Positions 22,366 through 32,897 of a stretch of DNA of 64,000 nt are shown piece after piece. The position numbers were made by a program, and so were the translations under genes. The notes beneath the pieces are model-generated. The model worked only from the letters and a program-made list of their open reading frames with translations, was not told where the DNA came from and ran no database searches. Every line of letters begins with the position of its first letter. Position 1 is the stretch's first letter. The stretch is from Saccharum officinarum (Eukaryota; Streptophyta; Magnoliopsida; Poales; Poaceae): positions 41,339,880-41,403,879 of the forward strand of contig CM036197.1 of assembly GCA_020631735.1 (NCBI GenBank), written 5' to 3'.

Positions 22366-23248
22366 GTCCCGCGAGTGACCGGACGCGCCGGTTGCAAACC
22401 CTAGCACCCGCACCTGCGCTGTACTAAACGGACGAGTTCGGTCATACCATGACCGCGTCCGGTGCAGCGTCCGGTCACCTCTGTGACCTCCGTTCGCCTC
22501 CGTTTCTTTTCTGACTTCCGGCGTAGTGGAAAATAGGCTTTTCAAGTTCCCAAAAACGCCTGAATCCCGCGCTCGCAAGCTCAGCGGGAGGGAGAGAGAG
22601 ACCCAAACCCTCTCTACCGCTTAAACTTCAACGCCTTCGCAAATGTGCCAACACCAACAAGTGATCACCACCTTGTGCACATGTGTTAGCATTTTCATAA
22701 TCATTTTTGAAGGTTTTCCAGTTAGCTCACTAGGCCCTACATGCAATGCACTTCATGAATTCACCTAGTGGCACCCGTGCATCGAATAACCGATAAGACT
22801 TCCCCTCTTAATAGTTCGGCTATCGATCCTAAACCACTCACACCCTCTATGGTGTCTTGAGTGCAAAACAAAATGGCCCTATGGTTATACCTTTGCCTTG
22901 AGCCCATTTTGTTCTTCCAAAAGATATGATCCACTTCATATCATCACATGACCGTCTCGATCCATCGACCTTAACTTCACTTACTCTTCACCGTTGCATC
23001 GGTCCGTCGGCGCCAAGTCTTGCTCAAGCTTCACCATCGCATGATCCTTCGCTTCGAAGCCTTGACTTGCCCTTTACCTTCACAACCGGTCCATCGAGCC
23101 AAGCATCACCTCGGTCTTCATCATCTTGGTCACATGAGTCAATGTCATGTCTCATATTCAATGACCACCTTTATCTAAATCATCCACTTAGATACAAAGG
23201 TTAGTCCTAGGTTTCATCAATTAGCCAAAACCAAACTAGGGACTTTCA
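22366..23248 (-). repeat. Truncated 5' LTR of the SIRE-type element
   Basis: Matches 17634-18518 of the other LTR with roughly twenty differences by eye and ends in the intact TTTCA terminus. Its inner border lies inside the GC-motif array, at TCCCGCGAG, joined directly to integrase-coding sequence. Confidence 0.85.
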
Positions 23249-23253
23249 CCGGC

Positions 23254-23385
23254 CCGGGAGTGCAGCTGCTGTTGTGCGGCTACGCCTCTGTGTGCCCAGC
23301 GCCCCGCGCGGCCGGTCCCGGTGGCGGGTGCTGCTCGTCAAGTGGCTGGACCGTGCTACTGGCCAGCCGCGGCCGCGAACCCTAA
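23254..23385. other. GC-rich tract continuing the Copia target
   Basis: Together with 14200-14385 this was one GC-rich stretch before the insertion (both sides carry GCAGCTGCTG-like and GCCCAGCG motifs). No protein was recognised. Confidence 0.4.
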
Positions 23386-23641
23386 GGCTGTGTTTACTTC
23401 CTCAAAAAAAGTATTGTGCAAACAAAAGATTCCCCGTCACATCAAACTTGCGATACATGCATGGAGTACTAAATGTAGATGAAATAAAAAACTAATTGTA
23501 CAGCTTGGTTATACTTTGCGAGACGAACGTTTTGAACCTAATTAGTCAACGGTTGGACACTATTTGCCAAATAAAGCCAAAACGTGCTACAATACTTTTT
23601 TTTACACCTTTTTACACCTTTTTACACAACTAAACACAGCC
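23386..23641. mobile_element. Tourist-like MITE, TAA duplication
   Basis: Termini GGCTGTGTTTAC and CTAAACACAGCC, flanked by TAA at 23383-23385 and 23642-23644. The interior has the second-subfamily blocks AGTACTAAATGTAGATGAAA and GCGAGACGAACG, and a triplicated TTTTTACACC near the right end. Confidence 0.85.
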
Positions 23642-23644
23642 TAA

Positions 23645-24402
23645 GAAGGAACTGCTGTCCTCACTGCGTGTCACTCCGAGCCTCCGATGCTCCCGCACGC
23701 AAAGGGAAGTCGAGTAAATGGGGGAAACGACAAAGGCCCATGGCTCACTTGTATCTCTTAGACCTTTGCTGTCTTATTACTGGGCCTACACGGTGGAGGA
23801 AAAAAGAGGAGAACCATAGTCGATGTCATCAGTTGTCGTCTTCAACCTCCGACACCGGCTTTAGCCCTCCCTCCCAACCTCCATTGCCACAAAATTTCTT
23901 GGGGGGCTGAGAGGGGCTCCACAGGTGCGGCCACGGTAAGGGGGGCTCGAGCCCCCCCAACCCCGGTGGTAGATCCGCCACTGGCATAAGCGGCGTCGCC
24001 ACCCGGTAACTAGGGCATAAGCCTACTTGCCAGCGCTGCAAATTTGGGTAGATCTCTGTTCAAGATAACAACCTAGTTTACAGTACACTAAAGAGGGTCT
24101 GAGCTTCCACGTAAATCTTTGCTGACCACCTGGGGTGTCCGAAGGCGTGTTGTTTCGAACTTTTTCTATACCTTAATACAAAGACGCACAAACATTTTGC
24201 GTGATCGAGAAAATATTATGGTTTAGAGCTCCACTCCTTAATTATTACAGTAGCTCTGAGCTCCTTGGTTCTCTAATAAACTGATTCCAGTAGGTGAGTA
24301 GGGTGAAGAGTCGTTGGGAAGTGATTCTAGTTGAAGTTGAACTGAAATAGGTGAGGTTCACCTTTTTTCCCAGATCTTAGCTTCCGGTGTAAAATGGAAA
24401 AC
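23645..24402. other. Intergenic DNA, no gene recognised
   Basis: Contains short overlapping ORFs on both strands at 23584-24041 with no family resemblance, and the transposon-like phrase GGTGGTAGATCCGCCACTGG near 23965. Confidence 0.3.
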
Positions 24403-24405
24403 TAA

Positions 24406-24735
24406 GGGTGCGTTTGGACGTTTGAAACGGTTTCGTTTCTCATGTGAATTAGGAGAATCCAAGCCAAATGGTCCTCAGGCGAAACGTTTCTGCTAGAAAT
24501 GGTTCCAAGCGATTCTCATTTTTCTACCTACGAATGTGAATCACCCAAAACGTGGTTTCACAGTGATTCTGGTTCTGCAGCCAAATGTCTTGTGATTCTG
24601 ATTCTCCATCTAACAGTGATTCTGGTTCTGCAGTCAAACGGTCTAGTGATTCTGATTCTCCATCTGAAATGTCTATTAACAGAATCTGGATCTCAAACAT
24701 TTGTACAAGAATCTGGATCCCTACCAAACGAACCC
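24406..24735. mobile_element. MITE with TAA duplication and internal repeats
   Basis: Starts GGGTGCGTTTGGACG and ends CTACCAAACGAACCC, flanked by TAA at 24403-24405 and 24736-24738. Inside, two copies of a unit containing AGTGATTCTGGTTCTGCAG and TGATTCTGATTCTCCATCT lie in tandem (about 24557-24665). It belongs to another lineage than the other Tourist-like elements here. Confidence 0.75.
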
Positions 24736-24738
24736 TAA

Positions 24739-25226
24739 TTCTCACTAGAATTTTTAATCATTTTTTTTATTTTTTTAGAAGATAATCATTTTTTTTTACT
24801 TTTTCATAAGAAGTGATTCAAAGAGCACGGCCCGACTGTCCCGTAATACAATGCTAGATCCTTGCAGCCCTCTGGCGCAAGATATATCAGGCGCCCATCG
24901 ATCGCTTTTCCTCCTCTCGAAAGCCCGTCCAGTTCGTTTAGCCCAAGGTATCTAGTTCCAAGGTCCAAGAAAGGCCCAAGCAGAAGTAGCTCAGGAACGC
25001 TGTTTCGTTTGGACATCAGGGAGTAAACGTTCGTGGGGTGGGGCCACGAATCTCAGAGGGCACGCTCTCCTACGCCGTCGCCGGCCGGCCACTTGACGTG
25101 CATCGACCACCGCGGACCTGGCTCACATGCTGCGCGGTGGGCAGAGGCCAGAGGGGCAGGTGAATCTACCTCGGTTCGCGCGCCTCTGGTGCCTAGCCAC
25201 GCCCGTGGGCCTGGACTCGGACAGCA
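24739..25226. other. Intergenic DNA, no gene recognised
   Basis: A 70-residue minus-strand ORF (25016-24804) and a GC-rich plus ORF (25033-25239) lack any recognisable domain. Confidence 0.35.
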
Positions 25227-25467
25227 GGCCCTTGTTTAGATTGAAGAAAATTTCAACCCGATGAATAGTACCACTTTCGTCTTATTTGGCAAATATTGTC
25301 CAATAATGGACCAACTAGGCTCAAAAGATTCATCTCGTGATTTCCAACTAAACTGTGTAATTAGTTATTTTTTTACCTACATTTAATACTCCATGCAAGC
25401 GGTTAAAAATTGATGTGATGGAGAGAGAGTGAAAAAACTTGGAACTTTGAGGCAAACTGAACAAGGC
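25227..25467. mobile_element. Tourist-like MITE, GCA duplication
   Basis: Termini GGCCCTTGTTTAGATT and AACTGAACAAGGC, flanked by GCA at 25224-25226 and 25468-25470. The interior is homologous, in inverse orientation, to 25833-26083. Confidence 0.75.
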
Positions 25468-25470
25468 GCA

Positions 25471-25832
25471 GATGTTGTTTCGGCCGTCACGGGCCAAGTA
25501 CGTACCCCTACTACTGATTACTTGTCGCGATCTCGCTCTGTTTTGTAATATACCACCACTAGTATAGTAGTATGTGCATGCATGTTCTCCAGATAGCGAC
25601 CGATTGTTTGCATCGCTTCCCGTTTTTTTGCTCTAACTAATGATGTTAGCGCGCGCGATACCGTAAGTCTTGCTTGCTGCATGCGACCACAAATCTTGCT
25701 GCATGATATGGTTAGCACGTAGTCGCTCACGGATTATGACCTTCAGCCTTCAGGCTGGCTTGCTCACATGGCTCCAAGTCCAACTTTTAACTTTAATGCT
25801 CAATGAATTCTGGGCTTTGTATGAACAGTTCA
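25471..25832. other. Intergenic DNA, nothing recognised
   Basis: Short spacer between two related, inverted MITEs; no coding signal. Confidence 0.35.
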
Positions 25833-26083
25833 GGGCCTTGTTTAGATGCGCTTCAAAAGTTGAAATTTTTTCACTCTCTCCATCACATCAATCTTTGGAC
25901 CCATGCATGAAGTAGTAAACGTAGGTAAAAAAAATAACTAATTATACAGTTTAGTTGAAAATCACGAGATGAATCTTTTGAGCCTAGTTGGTCCATGATT
26001 AGACAATATTTGCCAAATAAGACGAAAGTGGTACTATTCATCGGGTTGAAAATTTTTAGTAGCCATTGAATCTAAACATAGAC
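25833..26083. mobile_element. Tourist-like MITE
   Basis: Runs from GGGCCTTGTTTAGATGC to TGAATCTAAACATAGAC. Its right half matches bases 1-88 of the window. The interior has CACATCAATCTTTGGAC and the GAATCTTTTGAGCCTAG block. Confidence 0.75.
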
Positions 26084-26176
26084 TAAAACTGATTCACACA
26101 GATCCCGTAACGCAAAACTTCAGCTAACGGATCGAATATTGCATTCTAGTAACAGAAGTATCATCACATTAATATG

Positions 26177-26258
26177 CGCATCTTCACCATACTGATCATA
26201 AATCTCTTGCTTTTCAGGATCACTGAGGACCTCATAAGCCTGAGCTAAGCTCCTTGAA
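26177..26258 (-). pseudogene. DnaJ (Hsp40, type A) exon fragment, frameshifted
   Basis: On the minus strand an acceptor TTTATTTCAG is followed by coding sequence that matches the end of a J domain: FKEL, then after a one-base insertion AQAYEVLSDPEKQEIYDQYG and EDA. This is the helix III/IV part of cytosolic type-A DnaJ proteins, which stimulate Hsp70 ATPase activity. The HPD motif would be in an earlier exon, and none was found to the right. Homology stops at about 26177. The extra A in CTTAGCTCAGG puts the conserved part out of frame. It is a lone decayed exon, not a working gene. Confidence 0.7.
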
Positions 26259-26264
26259 CTGAAA

Positions 26265-26530
26265 TAAAAGCATGAAAGCTTAGTTTTTCATCTCAATCAG
26301 AAAATCAACAGTTCCATTCGACCATTCATACAGCCTTACAACCAAACATCACCATATTCACGCAGGTTAGGCAAAATGATCTATACATCACCACTTGTTC
26401 TATCAAACAAGAGCAAAGCACCATCATAGCATCACTAATTAAATGACAACATATGGTAAAATTATTCTAAAAAATCAAACCGCATTATTCCTACAGAGCA
26501 GACAAGTGACCGTACTGTATATATAGATAA
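26265..26530. other. AT-rich spacer next to the DnaJ fragment
   Basis: No exon, repeat or RNA gene recognised. It may be old intron sequence of the DnaJ relic. Confidence 0.3.
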
Positions 26531-26539
26531 TCCGGGCCG

Positions 26540-27000
26540 GTGATCCTAATGATCGACCTTCCACTTCAGCTTATGTTGTTTTCCTTGGAGTCATTTTCAA
26601 GTAAACGTCCCACCCCAGAAGGACGCCCTCGCTCTATTGGCAAAACGCTTCGAAAGAAGAACATATCGCCAAGGCCCCAACCTGCCGGCCCGCCCCCTTT
26701 CTTTGCCCGCTGGCCACCTAGCTCGTTATTCTTTGAGATCTGGATAGAGTCTCGCTTCGGGGCCCTGCTACTAGCCCTTTGAGTGTCAGGTTCCTAACTT
26801 TTACCCCCGCGGCCAATAAAACCCATATCTGTATATCAGCCATCTCATTCTTCTGCCCCGAAGGGCATTGATGGAACAAACAAAGGTAGAAGATCTTGAT
26901 TCTCTGCAATTCGGCTTCAACCCGATGGAGCTCTCTTCAAAACATATCTTTCGGCGGCTTGCCAAATCCTGCTGACTACTCTTTCCTACCTGAAGAAAAA
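26540..27000. other. Possible organellar (mitochondrial) DNA insertion
   Basis: Composition differs from both sides: balanced GC, no A/T tracts, and plant-mitochondria-like phrases (CCCGCTGGCCACCTAGC, GAGTCTCGCTTCGGGGCCCT, CCGAAGGGCATTGATGG). No complete organellar gene was identified, so this is only a suggestion based on texture. Confidence 0.25.
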
Positions 27001-28015
27001 GAGGGAGCAGAACGTGCATATTCACATTTTTCAGGACCAGAACATTCATGGAATAAGTAAAGCACTTTTAGGATCAGAGCATTCATCTAACATTCGAATC
27101 AGTAGAGCACACTACAGCATTCAGGTCAGAGAAACTGAACCAAGCATGTCCGTCGGTTCCTCAGGTAAGTTTGGCAATCAATTTCACTTTTTTTTTTCAT
27201 CAAAAGCTACCGCCCTGACCATTATACTAGCAAACCAAACATCTAGAACACAATAACAGACAGGTCTAACAAGACTAAAATGGTATCAGTAAAAAAAAAA
27301 CTAAATCATGAATGTTCTGAATGTTGTAGGAGGGCAGCACTAGAATCCATAAATGAAAGGTAATTTCATTGCTTGAAGCAACTTGGCTTTGCCGGTTGAG
27401 AACAAACCGTGCAGGACTGTTCCTCTAGATTGAAGTTCCTTTTCCATGAAAGTTCTCGGGCTTGTAATATGTCTTATTTATAATTTTATATATAGAGAAA
27501 AACAGCATCGACAAACTCAACTTGCCCTATCTTGACCAGTAAATGACATGCTAACCAGACCTGAACTTTAGTTCATGAATTACAAAAGAGTTCTTCTTTA
27601 AAAAAAGGTTAAACTGGATTTCATTTCATCACAGGGATAGTGAAAAGATGGGGCGCCAAACATTCGCCACTGGAAATTTTTAAGTACTCTTAGCACATTA
27701 CGTCGTAGAGAGTGCAGTCATGCTTGACATGAGAACAAACAAGGCCGTGTTTTCTTGTCTAGCTTGCCTGGCAGGCAATACAAAGGAGTTGACCCCTACT
27801 GAGTTACTGTGAGACACATTAAACTATAGATACTTGATCTGGATACAAATCATTGATCTACAAATAGGCAATGACACTTTCTGTCCAATGGTCATCACCA
27901 AATTTATGAAGTCATGAAACTTGCATATAGAAATCTCTAGCAAAACATATCAGCAAGATAAAAAAAATGACAGGAAGCATAAGAATGTCACCTGTTGTCA
28001 TTTAGAAATATTCTT
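27001..28015. other. Intergenic DNA downstream of the F-box relic
   Basis: AT-rich, no gene or terminal repeat recognised. Confidence 0.35.
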
Positions 28016-28019
28016 CTAT

Positions 28020-29731
28020 TCATGGATAAAGAACCCCCTCAGAACTGGATGCCATAATATGGCATTCCACATGAGGATGCTCCTTCATAATGCTGCAGAT
28101 CTTCTCGTAGCCAGTGTTACTTGGTGAGACGTCATCAAAAACAGTCATTGTCAATCTCCGAAGCACTGTTGCACATCGGAGTATGGTTTTTAGGAAATCA
28201 ACTTCATCATCCCCTCCTTGCAAGCCATGAATTTCAATGACTTCAAGATTAACCAAAGAGACATCTTCACTTCTCCAGTTGATAGGATGTTCACAAGGAT
28301 AGTTTACTGGGCAGGGCACTCGTACCTGAAAGGAAATTGGAGTACAGGATCAACAACCAGAATACAAAACTACAGGACAATTCACTACTATCTAAATTCA
28401 GTAGCCAAGCAGAATACATAAGTACAGGATCAACAACCGAATGATTACCTTGTCACGTCACGTGCTAGGACCACCTTAAGCCTTTGCATAGTTGGTTGAA
28501 TCCGAAGCAGATACAACATTATTGGTCCAAAAGTATGCCTCTTTATTTCGAGATCCAGCTCTAAAACAGAAAAGGCAGTCACTGGAAGATGAGCTATCAC
28601 TTGTGTAATGCTCCATTCTGCATCCAGAAGACCATTTGGCTGCATATCAACAAAGTGAGTGTCCAATGTTATCAAAAGTGGAAATTGTTGTCACATGAAG
28701 AAAACCATTTGGCTGCATATAATAACATAAATAATTTCGGTATAAATGTTTAGGAGAAACATAGCAAAGTAGCATACGCACATTAGCAAAACTCATTATG
28801 ATCAGCGAGACGACACAGACTTCATCTACCTCACGCTCCTTTATGCTCATGAGGTGCCATATCTGGCCGAACCCAATAGAGACGTACGGCGAATAAGAGC
28901 AACCCCATCTGAGTTTCTTCACCATTGGAGCCGAGAAGGAAAAACTGAAGCTTTTGGCAATATCAACCTCCAGTGTCACCTCCTTAAGCACTGGGGCCGC
29001 AATGTCAATGCGGCACATGTCATGATTATGTATCTCCAAGCCTAACTCCTCAAGCGAGGACGAGTGAACAATCACGGTGTCAACATGTCTGAAATTATTG
29101 ATGTTCAGGATGTTCAGGATGTTCAGGATGCGCAGACACGGGCAGAGAGAGAGAGAGCAGGGCGCCAAGGTCGATGCAGCACGATTCCAGGTGAAGGCTC
29201 TCAAGCGCAGTGAACTCTCCGGACCGTGGCAACGTAATTGGGAGGCTGCCCATCAAATCAAGACTAAGGTAGGAGGTGCGCTCGAAGCAAGGAAGCTCGA
29301 TGACGTAGTCTTTTGTGGGGAGGATCAATATAGAGATGATGAGTTTCTTCGGCAACACAAGTGCAGCGGCGCGGAGAAGCAAGGATATCTGGCCAGTCCA
29401 GTCTTCGCCCCAGTCCGCCATCAAATTGATGTCGAGGAGGTCCAGTGAGGGATGGGTGATCCCGGCGAGCGCTGACATGACAGGTTGGGGGGTTTTCGCC
29501 CCAGAACGTGAGCTCGGGAAGCTCAGTCCACAGGCCGCGCCAGCCACGGCAGACCGCTCCGGCGCGCGCAGCTCCAGCGGCGGACCTGAGACGGATGAGA
29601 ATCTCGAGAAGCAGGTGCTCAGGGAGGCCGCTGATCCTGTCCTCTGAGCCTTGCTGGGACTGGCGGCGATGGCCACCTTCTTGCTGCTCCAGCGGTGGGT
29701 ACACTAAGCGACGTCCGGACCTAAGCTCCAT
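28020..29731 (-). pseudogene. F-box/LRR (FBD-type) gene relic with frameshifts
   Basis: Three exons on the minus strand fit a grass F-box/LRR gene: 29731-28782, 28639-28449, 28325-28020. ATG at 29731; the F-box follows at about residues 30-75 (EDRISGLPEHLLLEILIRLR ... VCRGWRGLW), the part that would bind SKP1 in an SCF ubiquitin ligase. Leucine-rich segments follow (IELPCFERTSYLSLDLMG, LESLHLESCCIDLGALL, then LRILNILNILNI). Exon 3 has the family's carboxy end (NLEVIEIHG, FLKTILRCATVLRRLT, YEKICSIMKEHPHVEC). The frame changes twice in exon 1: near a six-C run (plus strand G6, 29487-29492) and in a CT repeat (29144-29157). Exon 3 as modelled is also out of phase with exon 2. A 40-bp-class duplication around MQPNG (28640 and 28700) gives two possible acceptors. 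Probably a pseudogene; assembly error at the two low-complexity tracts is the alternative. Confidence 0.8.
29144..29157. repeat. AG/CT dinucleotide tract at an F-box frameshift
   Basis: Seven AG units inside the F-box relic. The frame of the conserved LRR sequence changes across it, pointing to slippage here. Confidence 0.75.
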
Positions 29732-30425
29732 TGTCCCGCATAGCTGCCAAAAAAAAAACGTGGAGGGTGAGAAAGAAAATTATCTGAAAAAACGGGACGG
29801 AGGGGAATCGAGCGCAGAGTGAAATCTGAACCAAATCGAAAAGGATCAACAGCTACAACTATTTGCACATCTAATCGCCATCGATAGATCAAATCATTCG
29901 AGGGAATAAGAAACCATCTCGCATCTGAAGCAGATTTAGTACCTTGATCGGAGTGGGACGCGGATGGATTAGGGGACGGGGACGGGGACGGGGACGGGGA
30001 CGTGGACGGGGACGGGGACGGGGACGGGGACGGGGACGGCGTTATTATTTCCTCGGGCGGTGGCGGAGAGCCTTGGTCGGTTGCAGATGCAGCACAGTTC
30101 ACCGGCGGCGGCGAGCGGGAGATATGGATGGGATGGAGACGACGACTGCACGGCGCCGTTCAGGGGAGCTTGGTCGTGCTGGAGAGACGCACGGTGGCGT
30201 AGGATATGACCACGGCCGAGGGAGGAGGGGGACGGGGGGAGAGCTCGTAGCCGCACGGAGGAGGGAGTGGCGGTCGGAGGGGAGAGCTCCCTGCTGCCGA
30301 GGAGGAGAGATTCGCGCCGCCGGGGGAGCCCCGTGGCGGCCGAAGATGGGATGAAGGCGACGACGGCACGGCGCCGTACAGAGGAACGAAGGCTAGCCGG
30401 GGATTTTTGCCGTTTCGGCCTGCAT
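29732..30425. other. 5' flank of the F-box relic, GC-rich
   Basis: Contains the hexanucleotide array at 29972-30038 and a GC-rich block to 30400. ORFs on both strands here are made of the array or of GC-rich chance frames. It could hold the promoter and a leader exon of the F-box gene, but no splice pair could be fixed. Confidence 0.35.
29972..30038. repeat. Hexanucleotide microsatellite (GGGGAC)n
   Basis: About eleven units of GGGGAC with one altered unit (CGTGGAC). On the minus strand it reads as alternating Ser-Pro codons in one frame, which explains a spurious Ser/Pro-rich ORF. Confidence 0.9.
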
Positions 30426-30428
30426 TTG

Positions 30429-30675
30429 GGGTGTGGTTAGCTGGTGAGAGAGGCGTGAAAAGTTACTGTAGCATCTTATCTTTTATTTTTATTTGATAAA
30501 TATTATCTAACTATGAAGTAAGTAGGTTTAAAAGATTCGTCTCGTAAAAACTAGATAAACTTAGCAATTAGTTATTTTTTTACCTATATTTAATACTCTA
30601 TACATGTATCCAAATATTTGATGTGATGAGTGAAAGAGAAAATATTTTAGGTTTATATGGAAAGTGAACGGGGCC
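30429..30675. mobile_element. Tourist-like MITE, TTG duplication
   Basis: Runs from GGTGTGGTTAGC to GAAAGTGAACGGGGCC, flanked by TTG at 30426-30428 and 30676-30678. Related to the MITE at 11167-11403. Confidence 0.7.
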
Positions 30676-30849
30676 TTGGTGTTGGAGGAGCGGGGGCATT
30701 TGGTTTTGGAATTTTTACCGTTGCTCGTCTTTGTGCCCGATCGGGAGAAGCCCCTAGGCCCAAGGGTTTCTGTGTGCCAGGCCGAGGCTGCTGCCAGCAC
30801 AAGCAAAACTAATCGGACCCGCGGTGCGTTCCTAATTTTTCCAAGCTTA

Positions 30850-31113
30850 GGGCTTGTTTAGATTTCTAAATTCACTCTTAAATTTTACTATATAAAAAGA
30901 AGATTTTCTATCACATCAAAATATCGGCATATGCATGGAGTACTAAATGTAGATAAAATCAAAAACTAATTGTACAGTTTTATTGTACTTTGTGAGACGA
31001 ATATTTTGAGCCTAATTAATCAAAATTTGAATAATTATTATCAAATAAAAACAAAATGCTACAGTGATTTAGCACAGTAATTCAGGCACCGAATCGGCGA
31101 TCTAAACATGGCC
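30850..31113. mobile_element. Tourist-like MITE, second subfamily, TTA duplication
   Basis: Termini GGGCTTGTTTAGATTTC and GATCTAAACATGGCC, flanked by TTA at 30847-30849 and 31114-31116. Same subfamily as 7460-7719 and 23386-23641. Confidence 0.85.
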
Positions 31114-31284
31114 TTATATGAACCAGTGTCATCCGACGGTGACGAATTTGAATTTAGAAAGTCACTCAATGAGCGATTCTCAACACCAGTCCGTCTAAAT
31201 TTAAATTTGTTATATTCGTCAATGAACTTACAAAAACTTCATCATCACTGCATACACTGGAGCTACGCAGCATTTGAATGAAAA

Positions 31285-32283
31285 CACATTGCAGCAGCAA
31301 CAACAACATAGCCTTTTGTCCCAAGTAAGTTGGGTAGGCTAAAGATGAAACCCAAAAGAGACGAGGAACAGGGAGACACATAAAGAGACATAAAATGGCA
31401 CAAGACACAAAGATGTTACGGTTCAGACACGTTGATTGCTAGTCTCCAAGCGCTTCTGTCCATAGCTAAATCCTTGGAGATATTTCACTCCTTAAGGTCT
31501 CTATTAACGGACTCGTCCCAAGTCAGTTTAGGTCGACCTCTACCACTCTTTACATTATCGGCCCGCTTTAGGACCCCGCTACACACCGGCGCATCAGGAG
31601 GCCTCCGTTGGACATGTCCAAACCATCTCAACCAATGTTGAATCAATTTCTCCTTAATTGGTGTCACTCCAACCCTATCCCGAATATCGTCGTTCCGGAC
31701 TCTATCCCTCCTTGTGTGCCCACAACACCAACGTAATATATGCATCTCTGCTACACTCAATTGCTGGACATGTCGCCTTTTTTAGGCCAACACTCAGCAC
31801 CGTATAACATCGTCGGGCGAATCGCCGTCCTATAGAACTTACATTTCAGCTTCTGAGACACCCTTTTGTCACAGAGGACGCCAGAAGCTTGACATCATTT
31901 CAACCAGGCGGCTGAAATTCTATGCCTAACATCTTCATCAATGTCGTTATCCTTTTGTAGCATCAATCTTAAATACCGAAAAGTATCATTCTTGGCCCCC
32001 ACTTGCCCATCGAGGCTAACGTCTCCCTCCTCATGCCTAGTCGCGCTAAAATCGCATCTCATGTACTTTGTCTTAGTCCTACTAAGTCTGAACCCTTTCG
32101 ACTCTAACGGGTGCCTCCATAGTTCTAACCTTCTATTAACCTCTGTCATACTGTCGTCAACTAACACCACATCATCAGCAAAGAGCATACACCAAGGGAT
32201 ATCAACTTGTATGTCCCTTGTGACCTAATCCATTACCAAATCAAATAAATAATTACTCAAAGCTGACCCCTGACAAAAGTTTT
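31285..32283 (-). mobile_element. 5'-truncated LINE of the RTE type
   Basis: On the minus strand the carboxy-terminal part of a non-LTR reverse transcriptase is recognisable, followed by about 200 bp of 3' UTR ending in a GTT/TTG repeat (GGCTATGTTGTTGTTGCTGC), the usual tail of plant RTE elements. The element begins abruptly at about 32283 inside the reverse transcriptase, as expected for incomplete target-primed reverse transcription. Coding capacity is broken by stops and frame changes. Confidence 0.85.
31485..32270 (-). pseudogene. RTE-type reverse transcriptase relic, carboxy-terminal part
   Basis: Blocks in order on the minus strand: QGSALSNYLFDLVMD followed by a stop where a Glu codon is expected, then CMLFADDVVLVDDS with the catalytic FADD motif, a thumb segment with LSRTKTKYM, and the conserved end VAEMHILRWCCGHTRRDRVR, then HWLRWFGHVQRRP. 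The first and last segments lie in different frames. The endonuclease and most of the reverse transcriptase are missing. Confidence 0.85.
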
Positions 32284-32889
32284 TTAAGGGGTGTTCGCCA
32301 AAGATAGTTGCAGCCACGGCCGCACCTACAGTGCTAACAACAGTAGCTATGCAGCCATAACCTAAAAAGCTATACAACCATCTCCACTCTAGGCGTGAGA
32401 TTTATAAAGATTGTTTGGATCACTTGAATTAATGACTAGTAGCTAAATTTTAGCTTACAAATATAAACTAATTACTGGGTTAAATTTTATTCATCCCCAA
32501 CTAATATTTTTTTAGGTTCTCCTTGACAGACCTTTGACTTCTAAAAAACGGTGAAATGAGAAAACTTTATATGGCTTCGGTTTAAGAAAAAACAGTTTGA
32601 GCATCATTTTAAAGAACGGCTCTCTGTTTTGAGTGGATAGTAGTGGCTATCTCTGTTTGAATGGATGAAGTCCTGTGTGGTTTCTTTGATTCTCCAGTCC
32701 GGTGTAGATAAGTTGGCTCTACCGAAGTTTGTCACCAGTGGTTGGTTACCAGACAAACTTCAGCAAAGAAGCCATTCTAGCTGCAAGAACTATGGTGCTG
32801 CCTCTGCCGTGAGTACTGGTGATACAGGGAAATTGCATGGCAGCCCTGTCGTTGCTTGTCCGAGCTCGATCAGATTCTGTGGGCTTCTC
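32284..32889. other. Intergenic DNA, nothing recognised
   Basis: No repeat ends and no coding signal between the LINE tail and the hAT element. Confidence 0.35.
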
Positions 32890-32897
32890 CCTGCATG

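Larger units (their letters stand above)
14386..23248 (-). mobile_element. Degenerate SIRE/Maximus-type Copia retrotransposon
   Basis: The element runs on the minus strand from TGAAAGTCCC (23248) to a terminus ending in CCTTACA (14386), flanked by CCGGC on both sides. The pol order integrase, reverse transcriptase, RNase H is that of Ty1/Copia, and the sequence resembles the Opie/Ji/Maximus clade. The 5' LTR (right side) is cut to 883 bp and fused directly to integrase at about 22364/22366. The remainder of that LTR, the primer-binding site, gag, protease and the start of integrase are therefore missing. The 3' LTR (14386-18518) is 4133 bp because of a tandem triplication. It is non-autonomous and decayed. 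Confidence 0.9.

Noticed and set aside
29704..30102. Ser/Pro-repeat ORF on the minus strand
   Set aside because: It is the translation of the (GGGGAC)n microsatellite.
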